The translations under genes and the position numbers were made by a program. From Rhizoclosmatium globosum (taxonomy: Eukaryota; Chytridiomycota; Chytridiomycetes; Chytridiales; Chytriomycetaceae), in assembly GCA_002104985.1 (NCBI GenBank), contig MCGO01000119.1, positions 1 to 64,000 of the forward strand: a stretch of 64,000 nt of DNA. Reading direction: 5' to 3'. The number at the start of each line of letters is the position of its first letter. Positions within the stretch are counted from its first letter, which is position 1. Below, piece after piece: positions 9,932-22,451 of the stretch. The notes under the pieces are model-generated. The model was not told the DNA's origin, made no database searches, and saw only the letters and a list, made by a program, of their open reading frames with translations.

Positions 9932-11552
9932 TCACGCCCCCAAATAATGTTCTCGCGCATACATAACAGCCAACAAAGGCGGCCCAAGAAACATTCCAAA
10001 CCAAAACAATACATTCCCAAACCACCTCCGCTTCTTCATAAACTCCAACCGCGCCAACCAAATCAACGGGATCTGAAACATCTGGAACCCAAACAACCAC
10101 GGCCGCACGCGTTTCCCAATCATCGTAATAGCCAATTCATGAAACACGCTGCTGACAAAGAACGTAAGGAGTGTTGCGTTTTGCTTCGACGAGTGGAGAG
10201 TTGAGATAGATTCGAGGTATACATGACGAAGCAAAAACTCATGAACAGGTTTGTTCCACCTCCTCGCGTATTCATCAAAGGTGCTCGAGTTCCACCAGTC
10301 TTGGTAAAACTCACGGTCGGCGAAACAAGTCAGTTCCGCGAACGCGTTTCAAAGACAATGAAGAAGATCATCATGAAGCAGACCATGAAGGGCATGATGA
10401 GGTAGATGACTGTTGTGATAAAGTCCATTTTGTGGGTTTCATGCAAGACGGGGAGGATGTACTGATCGACGGTTGTGCAAAGGAGGAAGAAGCTAATGAA
10501 TGTATATCCGACTCGTTCGAGAAATGCTGAAGGATTTAATCTGTTGGTGAGGTGTTAGTTGTTATCATTCAAGGTAATCATTGCTCTCACTTTTCCGTCC
10601 GAGGATAAGACAGCTCATACACAAGTGTGGGAACCAGCATATAGTCCACAAAGTTTGCGACGGTAATATTGTTTGGGAACTCGACACCATTCCACTTTCC
10701 TTTGAGCTCAGCCTTGATTGAATCAGCCTCGGCTTTCAACAAAACAACTTTGGCCTCCGCCGTCAAATCATCCGTCTCCAAAGAAGAAAGTGAACCCCTG
10801 CGCAACGTGGAAGCATTCGACGAAACTGGCGAATCGTCTAATTCCTCCAACTCCCGAATCTCATCCACCATTCCACTCAACACATCCCTCTTCCAAAACA
10901 ACTCACTATTCGACGCCAAATAAGAATGCTGCTTCATAAGCATCGCAATACAATGCAACGTCAAATACCCAGTCTGCGTCCATTTCCAATCCTGCCTCAA
11001 AATCCACATCATAAACCCAACAAACCAACCCACAAGCCAAACATGACCCCCAATACTCGCAACGCGTCGACCGACAAATCCATGCTTAACAGCTCCCTGA
11101 ATCAAGACACAAGTGCCACAACTCAGCACCAACACTGCATCCGCAATCGCAAGCGTCTGCGCATCATGTCCCAACAACTTCAAAAACTGCGGCCGAACAA
11201 ATTCCCCGTTTTCCATGAAACTTCTGTGAAGTGTAAACACACTGTACCATCCGATTCCCATCCAAAAGAATGTGATAAACCCTCTCAGCGAAGTATTAGG
11301 CTCGGATAAGGGTGAAACACGTGCTGAGAATTGGGTTCGTCTTGAGTGTACCCGTTTATGGTGGCTGTGGAGTTTCTTTGATTCATGGAGCTGAAGCTTG
11401 GTCGCTGCGGCGTTGACAGTGACAAGTTTGGGTTTGATGGAATCCGAGTTTGAGATTGTATCGGCGTCTGAGTCAGATGAGACTCCCGTGGACGGTGTCA
11501 GGAAAGGTTTTCTGCGGCGGACTGAGGTTGGGTCAGGCTCTGTGTTTGGCAT
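9932..11552 (-). CDS. Sterol/diacylglycerol O-acyltransferase (MBOAT family), with one frame break
   Basis: Exon 1 (10591-11552) and exon 2 (9932-10540) are joined by a 50-bp intron. After a Ser-rich cytosolic N-terminus the protein has several membrane helices (GFITFFWMGIGWYSVFTLHR; GGHVWLVGWFVGFMMWIL) and the MBOAT signature FYQDWWNSSTFDEYARRWN, with the expected catalytic His in FFVSSVFHELAI. Family members esterify sterols or diacylglycerol with acyl-CoA in the ER for storage in lipid droplets (yeast Are1/Are2, animal SOAT/DGAT1). The long loop between helices matches the sterol acyltransferase branch. The frame breaks near 10345-10355: ...FIVFE is followed in a different frame by AFAELTCFADREFYQ, at an A-run where one base appears to be missing. 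As all catalytic regions survive, a consensus error or a very young mutation is likely. Confidence 0.75.
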
Positions 11553-11983
11553 TGTGTGGGGAAGAGGAACAATCAGGGGAACAATGGCAGCGGAACAATG
11601 AATCTTTAAATGGAAAAAGATAACGAAAGAGAAAGGAAGGCGGTGGGAAAGACACTAAGTGAAATTTGGGCAACCGGAAGAATTAGGATGGATGCTTTTG
11701 TTGCCAAGCATTTTCCTATCATCAATCGGAGCCAGCGAGTGTCATAACGCGTAACACGACAAAAGAAAAATGGAATATATTTTGGAGTCATTTCGATCAT
11801 TTCCCCAAACATTGAAACTGAGATTCAATTTAAGCAAACCTCAACCCCAAAACGTTCTTTAAAAGTTCCAAAATGCGCAATTGTTGAATCTCTCTATGCA
11901 GAACGTGTTGCATATATTCCCCAAAGTCTGGTGGGTGAACCCTCCCTCATCCAAAAAATCTCTCCAGGAAACGCAATTCAACC
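11553..11983. promoter_or_regulatory. Shared upstream region of divergent acyltransferase and MTHFR genes
   Basis: This 431-bp gap separates two divergent starts, so both promoters must lie here. An ACGCGT string occurs near 11746. No CACGTG (Cbf1-type methionine control) site was seen. No gene is called in it. Confidence 0.35.
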
Positions 11984-14279
11984 ATGAAGATTACAAAGAA
12001 GATCGAGAAGGCCCTTGGTGCGTACTGTAACAAACTAATCCAATGAATCCAGACTAATCCGCCACCTTATCGCAGCCGAGGACAGATGTTTCTGGGTACC
12101 TTCCCAAACAACCCCCCTGACCATAACAAGCTAACCACCTCGACAGTCCTTTGAATACTTTCCGCCAAAGACCGAAACCGGAGTCGTGAACCTCTTTGAC
12201 AGAATGGTAACGCCGGAAGCTGTCAAACCCCACTTCAACTAACCCAAATCCCTGTCCAATCCAGGAACGCATGTACACTCTCGGCCCAGAGTTTGTTGAT
12301 GTGACTTGGGGTGCTGGAGGAGCCCAGTCCGAATTGACACTTCAGGTTTGGTTCTTTTCGTTGAGTTGGTGATGGTGCATTTAACACCATCCAATCCCAG
12401 ATCTGCACAACTGCCCAATCTGTTGCCGGTCTTGAAACTTGCATGCACTTGACTTGCACAAACATGCCACGCGAGAAGATTGACTGGGCCTTGAAGGTAC
12501 GACACACCCTAACTTCAAACTCATCAAACTTAACACCAAATCCAGAACGCTAAGGAAGCTGGTATCCAAAATATTCTTGCTCTCCGTGGAGACCCCCCAC
12601 ATGGTCACTCTGACTGGCAGAAAATCGACACTGGTTTTGCATATGCCATCGACCTTGTGAAATACATTCGCGAACAATACGGAGACTACTTCTGTATCGG
12701 AGTTGCCGGTAAGACCCTTACAAGAACCCCATCCATCACAATTCTAACGATAAATATTCGCTCGTTCAGGATACCCCGAAAACCACATTGAAAACCCAGA
12801 CCCAGAAGCCGACTTCCGCCATTTCATTGAAAAGGCCAAACTCGCCGACTACGTTGTAACCCAACTCTTCTACGACTGCGACATCTACCTCGCCTGGGTC
12901 GACCGTGTCCGTGCCGCCGGAGTCACCATCCCAATCCTCCCCGGAATCATGCCAATCCAGATGTACGGAGGTTTCAAGCGCATGACAACTCTCTCCAAGA
13001 CCCGTGTTCCAGCTTTCATTGACGCTGCGTTGGAGCCTATCAAGGATGATGATAAGGCAGTGAAGGAGTATGGAGTCAGACTTGCCATTGACATGTGTAA
13101 CAAGTTGAGAGCGCATGGTCAGAAGGGTTTCCACTTTTACTGTATGAACTTGGAAAAGTCTGTGCGTTTGATTTTGGAGGGTCTTGGTTTCGTTGCTCCT
13201 ATTGAAGTTGCGAAGCCATTGCCATGGAACCCTGTACGTTTCTTTTCTCGTTTTGTTTCTTGCCGTTTTGACTTATCTTTGGGTATATTAGTCATTGGCC
13301 AAGAACAGAGAGAAGGAATCTGTTCGCCCAATTTTCTGGAGAAACCGTACACGCTCCTACGTTCTCCGTACAGAGTCTTGGGACGACTACCCTAACGGCC
13401 GTTGGGGAGACTCCCGTTCGCCAGCTTACGGAGACCTCGATGGATACGGCGTCTCACTAAAGTTCACCGTAAGTCTTCACTTTCCACACAAACCTCGCTA
13501 TAACCCATCCAAACAAAGCCCGAAGAAGCCCTCAAAGTCTGGGGCGCCCCAAAAACCCACCAAGAGATTTACACCCTCTTTGCCGAATTCTGTAAAGGAA
13601 ACCTTTCCGCCCTTCCATGGTGCGACAATATGGCTCCAGAGTCCGAATCAATCAAATCCCCACTCGCATCCGTAAACATGAAAGGATTCCTGACAATCAA
13701 CTCCCAACCCGCCGTCGACGGTATCCCATCCTCAGACCCACGCGTCGGATGGGGACCCAAGAATGGGTTCGTGTATCAGAAGGCGTACGTGGAGTTCTTT
13801 GTGTCTCCGGAGGCGTTGCAGAAGTTGATCAAGAAGTTGGGGGAGAACCCGTACATCACATATTATGCTGTCAACAAGCAGGGAGATCTCAAGACGAATG
13901 TGCAGGCGGAAGGACCAAATGCTGTGACGTGGGGAGTGTTCCCAGGACAGGAGATTGTTCAGCCGACTGTTGTGGATGGAATGAGTTTTATGGCATGGAA
14001 GGTTTGTGTTTAATTGAGAATGCTTTCTCAGATGAGGGACTGAAAATGCGAATAGGACGAAGCTTTCGAGTTGTGGAACCAGTGGGCTAGAATCTATGCT
14101 CCAGGATCAGAAAGCAGTAAATTGATTCAAAGTGTGTCAGACACATGGTTCTTGATGAACGGTAAGTTTGCCCTAAAACAACCAATAAGACCATTAACTA
14201 AATAATGTTATTACATACACATACAGTTGTAAACAACAACTACCGTGACGCTCAAGCCATCTTTGAAATCTTCAACTGA
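11984..14279 (+). CDS. Methylenetetrahydrofolate reductase, copy 1
   Basis: Eleven exons join in frame from [12 protein letters not shown] to [14 protein letters not shown]. The enzyme reduces 5,10-methylene- to 5-methyltetrahydrofolate using FAD and NAD(P)H, supplying methyl groups for methionine synthesis. The N-terminal TIM-barrel shows the family strings [22 protein letters not shown] and LHLTCTN-like LTCTNMP, with the folate/FAD segment ILALRGDPP. The C-terminal half ([45 protein letters not shown]) is the eukaryotic regulatory domain that binds S-adenosylmethionine. Length and layout match yeast Met12/Met13. Introns 7-10 (13234-13291, 13469-13518, 14002-14054, 14162-14226) are absent from the downstream copy. 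All frames are intact, so this copy should be functional. MET12 and MET13 cannot be told apart by eye. Confidence 0.88.
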
Positions 14280-14496
14280 AACACCCTGCCTGTATTTTTC
14301 CTTTCACCTCGTTCCAATAAATACCGTCCTATATCAAATAATGTTATATTCCTCCTATAAAAATGCACCACGCGCCACTACAACAAGAATTTGCCAGCGA
14401 AAGACGACCAGCCAGAAAACGGACGTTTCGCCTCCACAATTTTTCGTTGGATCCCCAAAACCTGTCCCCAAACACTTCGTCCACCTTTGCACCGAT

Positions 14497-16617
14497 ATGA
14501 AGATCACGGAGAAGATTGAGAAGGCTCTTGGTGAGTTAATCGGTTGTTAATTGATCCCTTTCAACTAACTCCCCTTGTTTCCCTTTAGCTGAAGACCGAT
14601 GCTTTTGGGTACATTTCCTCTGCTATCTTCTGCACCTTTCCAGCGACCCAATTTAACATGGACCACCCTTACAGTCATTCGAATACTTTCCTCCAAGAAC
14701 CGAGACTGGAGCCATCAATCTCTTTGACAGAATGGTACGCTCTTTATACTCCCCTTTCCCTCCTTCATTCACACCAACTAACCACGCTACCTTCCCGCAG
14801 GAACGCATGTACTCCCTCGGCCCAGAGTTCATCGACGTGACTTGGGGCGCCGGAGGATCCACGTCCGAGGCCACGCTCCAGGTCAGTTCTCGTTGTTGCG
14901 AAAGTGATGTCACAGGTTTCTGACATGTTCGATCTATTCAAAAAAGTGCGTAACAACAGCCCAAGTCGCAATTGGCCTTGAAACTTCGATGCACTTGACT
15001 TGCACAAATATGCCAAAGTCAAAGATTGACGATGCCCTCAAGGTACTGCATTATACCTTGCATCACCCACCTTCCTTATCTCTTGTATCAAGTTACTCAA
15101 TTTAAACTATTTCCAGCAATGTAAGGAGGTTGGAATCATGAATATCTTGGCTTTGCGTGGTGACCCAGCTCACGGACAAGCTACCTGGACTGCTACTGAA
15201 GGAGGTTTTGCAAACGCTATTGATCTCGTAAAGTACATTCGTGAGCAGTACGGAGACTATTTCTGTATCGGAGTAGCTGGTAATTATATTGCGTTTCTAT
15301 ACTCTCTCGTCTAACATAACGATGAAGGTTACCCTGAGGGCCACATTGAAAACCCAAACAAAGAAGCCGACTTCAACCACTTTATCGAAAAGGCCAAGCT
15401 CGCAGATTATTGTGTCACCCAACTCTTTTACGAGCCAGAGTTGTACATCAAGTGGGTCGAGAAGGTCCGAGCTGCCGGATGCACAATCCCAATTCTTCCA
15501 GGAATTATGCCAATTCAAGCATACGCCGGATTCCAGCGTCTCATTGGCCGTGAAAAGACCTACGTCCCACCAGAAGTCCTTGCCGCCTTGGAACCAATCA
15601 AGGACGACGACAAAGCCGTGAAGGAGTACGGAGTCAAACTCGCCATCAAAATGTGCAACAAGCTCCGAGCAGCTGGCCAAAAGGGTTTCCACTTCTACAC
15701 CATGAACCTCGAAAAGTCTGTCCGTCTCATTGTCGAAGGTCTCGGCTTCGTCGCCCCATTGGAGAACGTGAAACCACTTCCATGGAACCCATCCCTCTCC
15801 AAGAAGAGAAAGCTCGAATCCGTGCGCCCAATCTTCTGGAGAAACCGTACCCGTTCGTACATTGCACGTACTGAAGCATGGGACGACTTCCCGAACGGTC
15901 GTTGGGGAGACTCCCGTTCCCCAGCTTTCGGAGAACTCGACGGCCACTCAACCCACTTGAAGGCCACCGGCGAAGAAGCCATCAAGACCTGGGGAACCCC
16001 GAAAACCCTCCCAGAAATCTGCAACCTCTTTGCCGAGTTCTGTAAAGGAAACCTCTCCTCCCTCCCATGGTGCGACACCATGGCCCCTGAATCCCTCGCA
16101 ATCCAAAAGGAACTCGCGTCCGTGAACTTGAAGGGATTCCTGACAATCAACTCCCAGCCAGCCGTTGACGGTGTTGACTCCTCCGACACACGATACGGAT
16201 GGGGACCCAAGAACGGATTCGTATACCAAAAGTCATATGTCGGAGTTTTTTGTGTCTCCAGAGGCTTTGGACACACTTATCAAGAAGTTGAGCAAGAACC
16301 CATACATTACTTACTATGCTGTCAACAAGCAAGGTGACCTCAAGACAAATGTCCAAGCTGCAGGACCAAACGCCGTTACTTGGGGAGTCTTCCCAGGACA
16401 AGAGATTGTTCAGCCAACCATTGTGGATGGAGACTCTTTCATGGCGTGGAAGGACGAAGCTTACGAGTTGTGGGCTCAGTGGGGACGAGTGTACGAGAAG
16501 GGATCAGAATCTGCCACTCTGATTGAGAGTATTACTGAGTCCTGGTTCTTGATGAACGTTGTCAACAACAACTACCGGATGGATCTGCCATCTTTGATAT
16601 CTTTGATTAAACTCTGA
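14497..16617 (+). CDS. Methylenetetrahydrofolate reductase, copy 2 (frame breaks near the 3' end)
   Basis: Tandem paralogue lying 217 bp downstream of copy 1. It starts [12 protein letters not shown], has [23 protein letters not shown] and LALRGDPA, and keeps introns 1-6 at the same sites. From about 15327 to the end it is one exon with no introns. Two single-base breaks interrupt that exon. Near 16231 an extra G turns the [12 protein letters not shown] reading into SYVGVFCVS before the family sequence resumes one frame over ([21 protein letters not shown]). Near 16577 the frame shifts again inside NNYR, just before a tail resembling copy 1. Substrate- and cofactor-binding regions are upstream and intact. 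The changes sit next to T- or G-rich runs, so they may be consensus errors. If real, the protein would lose the end of its regulatory domain. Confidence 0.8.
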
Positions 16618-16999
16618 ATCACGTCAAATAAATTTGTATTAATTTCGTTGTTAGATAGATTTAGTAATGGAAATGAGTCAAGGTGAGTCACTTGATGTAC
16701 TTTGTGAATATTTGCTTTTTTGACTTGTCTCCAAATGCTCAAACGGCCTTCACTTTGCGGGATTAGGCTGCATCCACTGCGACAAACACTTAATCCAAGT
16801 CGATTGATCCGGCCACTGAGCCACGCAGTTCTTCCTTCAATCAAAGCATGTGGGATAACCCTGAGTCTGCTGTCAACAACATCGCATCCAACACGGACCC
16901 AGCCAGCTGCTCTTAAACCTTACCACCGAGATCCCCTGCTTTAGTAACTTAAGAAGGCTGTTAAGGACCCTGGACCATTCAAATGAATCTGTTGAGACT
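16618..16999. other. Intergenic region
   Basis: Downstream of MTHFR copy 2 and upstream of the PPR gene. Short open frames in several phases; no features recognised. Confidence 0.3.
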
Positions 17000-19135
17000 T
17001 TGTTCAGAGCATTTATTCCGATTACATTGGGTCTTCAATCGCATATTCAGTCTTCAGATGTCTCTCAGCTTGCTCGATTTGTTGTTCAATCGGCAGTTAA
17101 AGAAAGGACGGATCAGGCCAGGCATCCGCCCCTTCAACCACCTCCACTCGAATCTTCACTCTTTATTCGTGTACTGGCAGATTATACCCGCGCCGTCCCT
17201 GATACTCTTTTATTGGACACAATTACTGCCCTTTTACCCTCCTCAGATTCCCCCTTGAAACCCCTCCCTGACGTATACGACTCCTTTTCCCGCCTCCTCC
17301 TCACAGACATGCCCGTCTAGACATGCATACATCATCCACAACGCCTCTCTGATTCTCCTCCGCTCAATACCATCAGACCTGGAAACGTCATGCATCCTCA
17401 CCCAACTTGCATCATCCCCTTCATCCGCCTCCATCCCAACCGACTATTTATTCTCATCGATAATTGCATCCTTTGGAATCTCAGGAAACAAAGATCTCGC
17501 CCTCCAATTCTTAAAGTCGCTGGACACACAGAAGGAATCCCAAAAAATTGGCCACCTCCCATACCTCTCCCTCCTCCTCATCCTGATCTCAACAGAGTCA
17601 TGGACAGAAGCACTCCACGCGACAGTTTCACTACTCTCCGTATCCCCGTCCACCTCCGCCAAACCACACTAAACGGACTGATGCGTGCACAACCCACAAC
17701 CCCGATATACCCACCGACACAATATCCTCTTACATCCAAATCTTCAACACAATATTTTGGAAAAGTGTATCAAACCTCGACCCACCTCCCTGTCAAAGCT
17801 CCAAAACGGCGAAGGCCCATGGTCATCCTACCTCGGAACACTCATAAAGTATTACGCGAGTACAAATAACCTTTCCGCAATTCTGTCTCTATCCGAAGAC
17901 CTTGACGCCTCGAAAGTAAAACTCAGCGTTTTTGCATCGAACGCGATTTTGATGTATCTGTTTGATTGCGGACAACCGGAAGTTGGCTTGGCTATGTTTA
18001 AAGAACTGTCGAGGAGTAAGCGGGTGAATGTGTTTACCATCAATACAATGATTCAGGGGACATATCGAATGGGTGGGTCTGCGAAGGATGTTATTTCACT
18101 GTTTAATACGCTGAGGAAGATTCATCCAACGGTACGTTATGATGGAGTTATGTGTAATGTGACAAAACTGATGTTTGCACTCCTATCAGGTTATGCCAGA
18201 CGTTGTGACATACACAATGCTGATGGACATTTGCTTCAAATCCAACCTCCAGATCTCGCGAAAAGATATTACCGTGATCTAATTGTCGCAAAAATTACGC
18301 CCTCGATCGTAACCTACACATCCCTTATGGACGGCTCCTTAAATCCAATGACCTCCCGCTGCCATAAAACTTTTGCATCCGTCCCATTAACCTCCCGCGA
18401 CACTGTAATGCATTCCTCTCTAATCCACAAATTCACTCTCTAAACGACGATACATCCGTGAAATCAACATACCAATCCTACCGAACCGACACCCCCCAAA
18501 ACTCCCCCGACCTAATCCTCTTCAACATCCTCCTCACCTATTTCCTCCGCACAAAACAATCCCACGACTCCCTGCACACTCTGCACGAACTCGACAAACA
18601 CGACCTCTCTCCAGACTCATACACAGCAACAGCCGTCATATACGGTTTAGTCCAAAACGGCGAAACAGCATCCGCAGAACCAACATCCCTCCGCCTCCTC
18701 CGAAACAAAATCCCACTGTCCATACACGCCATAACCGCACTCATCACAGGCCTGTCCCACAACAGAGATGCAATCGGAATGATGCGATGGATCCGCACAA
18801 TCCTCGTCCCATACCCACCTTTCCAAATCCCAAATTCATCCTTGGAAGAGCTCGCAGCCCTTTCAAGAGTCCCCGTGGAAGACGTTCCGACGCTCTTGAA
18901 CCAGCATGCAGAGGTGTTGGGTCAGTTATCCGGGATCCTACCAGATTACAAGTTCTACAGCACATGTGTGATAGGGTTCCTCCGAACGTGTGCATTAGAA
19001 TGCGCGGATGCAATGGTTCGGTATATGGTTGAGCATCGCGTGGATGGGTTCAGGATGGACGTGTGTTGGTGCTTATGGATCGAGTATGTGCAGCGTGGAA
19101 CCGGTGTGGGAAGGAAGACCGTGGGGAATCGTTGA
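17000..19135 (+). pseudogene. Pentatricopeptide-repeat (PPR) protein, reading frame broken several times
   Basis: Helical-repeat coding sequence can be followed across about 2.1 kb but in changing frames. Recognisable PPR-like stretches are VFTINTMIQGTYRMGGSAKD, MPDVVTYTMLMDICFKS, PSIVTYTSLMDG and, in the last frame, DLILFNILLTYFLRTKQS then DSYTATAVIYGLVQNGETAS. PPR proteins bind organellar RNA; in fungi they act mainly in mitochondrial transcript processing and translation. One intron (about 18132-18189) fits. Frame changes are needed near 17320, between 17665 and 17800, near 18285 and near 18440. The final frame (18458-19135) stays open for 225 codons. Four or more breaks are more than in any neighbour, so this is either a true pseudogene or a poorly resolved stretch. 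Confidence 0.55.
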
Positions 19136-19160
19136 GAGAGTTGTGTACAAAGGAATCAAA

Positions 19161-19181
19161 ATGATGATGATGATGATGATG
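19161..19181. repeat. Trinucleotide microsatellite (ATG)7
   Basis: Seven uninterrupted ATG units just after the PPR gene, in non-coding DNA. Confidence 0.9.
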
Positions 19182-19272
19182 GGAATTGTGACTTAATTAT
19201 TGGGATAGATCAGATGAAGAAAGAGATGAATGAACAGTAATGCATAGTTATACAATAATTTGTTGCAAAACT

Positions 19273-19978
19273 ATGGAGTTTGTGGAGTTTGAGTCATCAC
19301 TCACAAACTTTGTTCAGAGATACAACCGCGAATCAGAGATCCAGTTTCAGCTGAAACAAGTACGTAACTTAATGATAACCACCACTTTTAATTGAGGTTA
19401 AAGGGCTTCGCAGTTCTCCGCTTGTCCATCACTCCCCTTCAGAGCACCACAGCCAGTGCTTCAACAGACTCTTCAGAACTAATCGACCCTACTTTATCGG
19501 AGCCATTCGATCCTTCTTGTTCACCTGATCTTCCTCCGAAACTCCGAAAGCAACCCTCGAACTTCACATTACATTCTCAAAGACATTCAAAGTCCCAGTT
19601 CTCCTATTTAATGCGTGGGATAAACAAGGAGCCCTTCTTCCATTCACAGACGTGATTTCTCCTTCATTGCTTTCTTCCTCTTCATCGGCATTAGGACCTG
19701 TCATCACACAGCAAGATCATCCAATTCTGAATATTCCATTTCACGCTATACATCCTTGCAACACACATAATCTCGTGACTGAAATGATGGAGGAGGGGAA
19801 TGGATCAAGCATGGATTATGTATGGACTTGGTGGAGTATTGTTCGCCAAGCATTCCCCCTCACACAACCTCCTCAACCCATCAAGAATAAACCCAATAAT
19901 CATAACAATATTGTTTACTTCCTATATTCACAGACAAAGCGCACCAATGGTTATACACACACACAAACCTCCAAATAA
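19273..19978 (+). CDS. ATG10: Autophagy E2-like enzyme Atg10, with a probable frame break
   Basis: Starts MEFVEFESSLTNFVQRYN, a typical Atg10/Atg3-like first helix. A short intron begins GTACGT at about 19360 and ends at about 19398. The C-terminal half reads LELHITFSKTFKVPVLLFNA, then DQHPILNIPF-like QQDHPILNIPF, FHAIHPCNTHNLV and YVWTWWSIV. In Atg10 the Cys of the HPC motif forms the thioester with Atg12 before passing it to Atg5, and a Trp-rich helix follows. The segment between the intron and about 19545 reads best in another frame (LKGFAVLRLSITPLQ), so a single-base break lies between 19510 and 19550; an in-frame TGA rules out simple continuation. The C-terminal tail after PLTQP is low-complexity. 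Short, fast-evolving family, but the HPC context is convincing. Confidence 0.65.
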
Positions 19979-19988
19979 AAAAAGAATT

Positions 19989-22451
19989 TCACCACTTCCA
20001 TCCCCCAGCCAACCTCCCCTCCCCAACAGTCAAATCATCCAAAATCCTCCTCGTCCGATTCTTCATATCCAAACTCGCCCACCCACATCCCCCCGCACCT
20101 CCAGCCCCACCCACATTCCCATCCTCCTTCAACAAATCCTTCAAAGTCCCCAACCACTCATGATACCCTTCAACACTGCCATGCAAATTAAACCCAAGAC
20201 TCACAAGCACATCTTTCTTAATCGCAGCAACAAACCCAAGCCTCTGCCCCGCGTCCACAGAACCCACAACCACTTCCTCTTCCTCCCCGCCAACATCCTC
20301 ACTCCCCTCCCGTAACCCACTGACCTGCGCAATCGCGCTCCAGACACGACTGGGGACCCCGCGTTCACCTCCGAAGAGCGTGTCTGCAACCATGAGACAT
20401 CCGAGCAACATCCGCGTCGGTGTAGATATGCGTGTTGGCAGTGGTTTCGGTGTACTAATGAGTCTACGGAGGAGGTGGAGTGCGAGGAGTGTCGTGTGAG
20501 GGGGGGTTGGGGTTTTGAGGAGTGTGAGGGTTGAGAGGCGGGTTAAGCGGGATGTGTAGTGGGAAATGTAGGCTGGTGGGAGCATGTGTTTTGTTTGTTG
20601 TTGCGGGAGTTGGGGGTGTTGTTGAAGTTTTTGTGGGATGTTGTGGTTTGGGGATGACAGGTGGGGGCTGTTGTGGTAGGATCTTTGTTGAGAGTATGGT
20701 TGAGGTGCGACGAAGGTGGATGCTGATGAGATGGAGGAAGATAGTTGGTGTTGAGGAATCATTTGGCTTATGGAAGGTAATACGACGGGACCAGGATGTG
20801 TTGCAAGAGGAGAACTCGCATACTGCTGCTGATGTCCACCACTTTTCATCATAATTGGAGATCCTTGTGATGGTGAATTCAATAATCCTTCAGGATGCTC
20901 CTTCAATCCAAAACTTGACACTTGTCCAACAACAGAATCACTGCGGCCAGTCGCGTCTTGCGATACTGTCAGAGACGGAAGCATTACAGAGCCACCATTT
21001 GTTCCATAAACAGATAATCCACTTGATTGTGCAACACTACTATTGTTTACTGTCGTGACAGAATCAAATCGATCTTCTCGATACCCAAGTCCACTATGAA
21101 TCCTCTGTTGTGGAGCCTGAAATCTATTCAACAACGGCCTTCCAGGTCCACTTGGACCACTCGCCATTTGTGCATTATGCGTCAAGACAGACGCAGGTGG
21201 TAGTGGTTGATGCTGAACAGTGCCTGGTACATAACCGCTGATGGACGCCGCCTGATATGCAGACGGCTGAATCGTATTCGCAAATACCGAGAATCCAGTT
21301 CCATTCACAGTATTCACACTATTTCCAGGTGCCGGTACAGCAAACGAAGTTCCCACTTGCTGTTGCCCAACAATCAACCCACCACCACCACCACCACTCA
21401 TGTGTAAACTAGAAGTCCCCATAGCTCCACCAACACTCCCCACGCCACTAACACCAGCTCCACCTCCCGCCGTTTTCTGCTCCATCAACAAACTCCACCG
21501 TCGTCCAATCAACCTCAACGTAACCCACGCCGCAAACGCCGCCAAATCCTTTGCATCCTGCACCTTCTCGGGATCACTTTGACTCAACGCATTCGGCGGA
21601 TTCACATCAGGTCCACTGATACACTGCGGCGGCTCCCTCCCAACCCCATCACTATCCATCCTGAGACTCGCCGATTGAGCCACAGCAATGCTAGGGATAC
21701 GCAGGGGAACAGCGGCAGAGAGACGCGGTTGTCGTGGGGGAGGAGGCAGTTGTCTTGCATAGAGACTGTTATTTGAGGAGAGTTGTTTCTGGTGGACAGG
21801 AGCATTCTGAAACACTTCACAGTCATCATCGTCGCCTGCAACTGGACTTGCAGCAAATGAAGCATGTGCGGCATCGCCCATTATTGTTTCTGAGGTATCT
21901 GTTGGACCGGCGGCAGTTGGGGAAGCGAGGAACGACGGTGGTTGGTGGTGGTTTGGGTTCATGATGGACTCGGCTGAAGGTTGCTGTGGCTGTTGCACAT
22001 GGACAGAATCTGTGTAAAAGTAAAGAAAGTTCAGATATCTTCAGGTTAGTATACTGATAAACTAACCAGGTTTCTGAGTAGATTGAATTAGATTGTGTCC
22101 CTGGTTCGGGCGTCGATACGGATGCACTCGCAGCGACTCTGAAACTGAGGTATTTACCACCGATCGATTGCGAGAAAGAGCGGGCGATTCGTGAAAGTGG
22201 TCTGTGTTCACGGTGATACTGCCACCACTCTGGCTTGGTCCACTTCTGCCTTCAATTAATACATCGTTTGGGGCTGAGGCTGAGTATCCTGCCGCACTCA
22301 GAAGCAGTCCAAGGCCGGCATCGTGCGCACTTTGTTGAACAAGATGTGGCTGTGTTGGAGGGTATTCATTGGGTTGCACCTGTGGCTGACGGGGTTGCGA
22401 TTGGGGGTAGTCTGATGTGGAGGAAGGAGCGTATGTCTGGGGCTGCGACAT
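19989..22451 (-). CDS. Pho80/Pcl-type cyclin with long disordered N-terminus
   Basis: Two exons (22067-22451 and 19989-22009, 57-bp intron) encode 801 residues. The first 500 or so are Gln-, Pro-, Ser- and Gly-rich and look disordered. The C-terminal 220 residues form a cyclin box of the Pho80/PCL class: YTSRLTRLSTLTLL, LLALHLLRRLIS, RMLLGCLMVADTLFGG, VWSAIAQVSGL, then FVAAIKKDVLVSLGFNLH and YHEWLGTL. Such cyclins bind Pho85-like kinases and regulate phosphate response, glycogen or morphogenesis. The insertions of Gly and Glu inside the box (GGEEEEVVVG) are unusual but keep the frame. The 3' end faces Atg10 with only 10 bp between stop codons. Confidence 0.72.

Noticed and set aside
15297..15947. 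Minus-strand open frame of 216 codons
   Set aside because: It lies antisense to the intronless part of MTHFR copy 2, and its composition shows no protein features.
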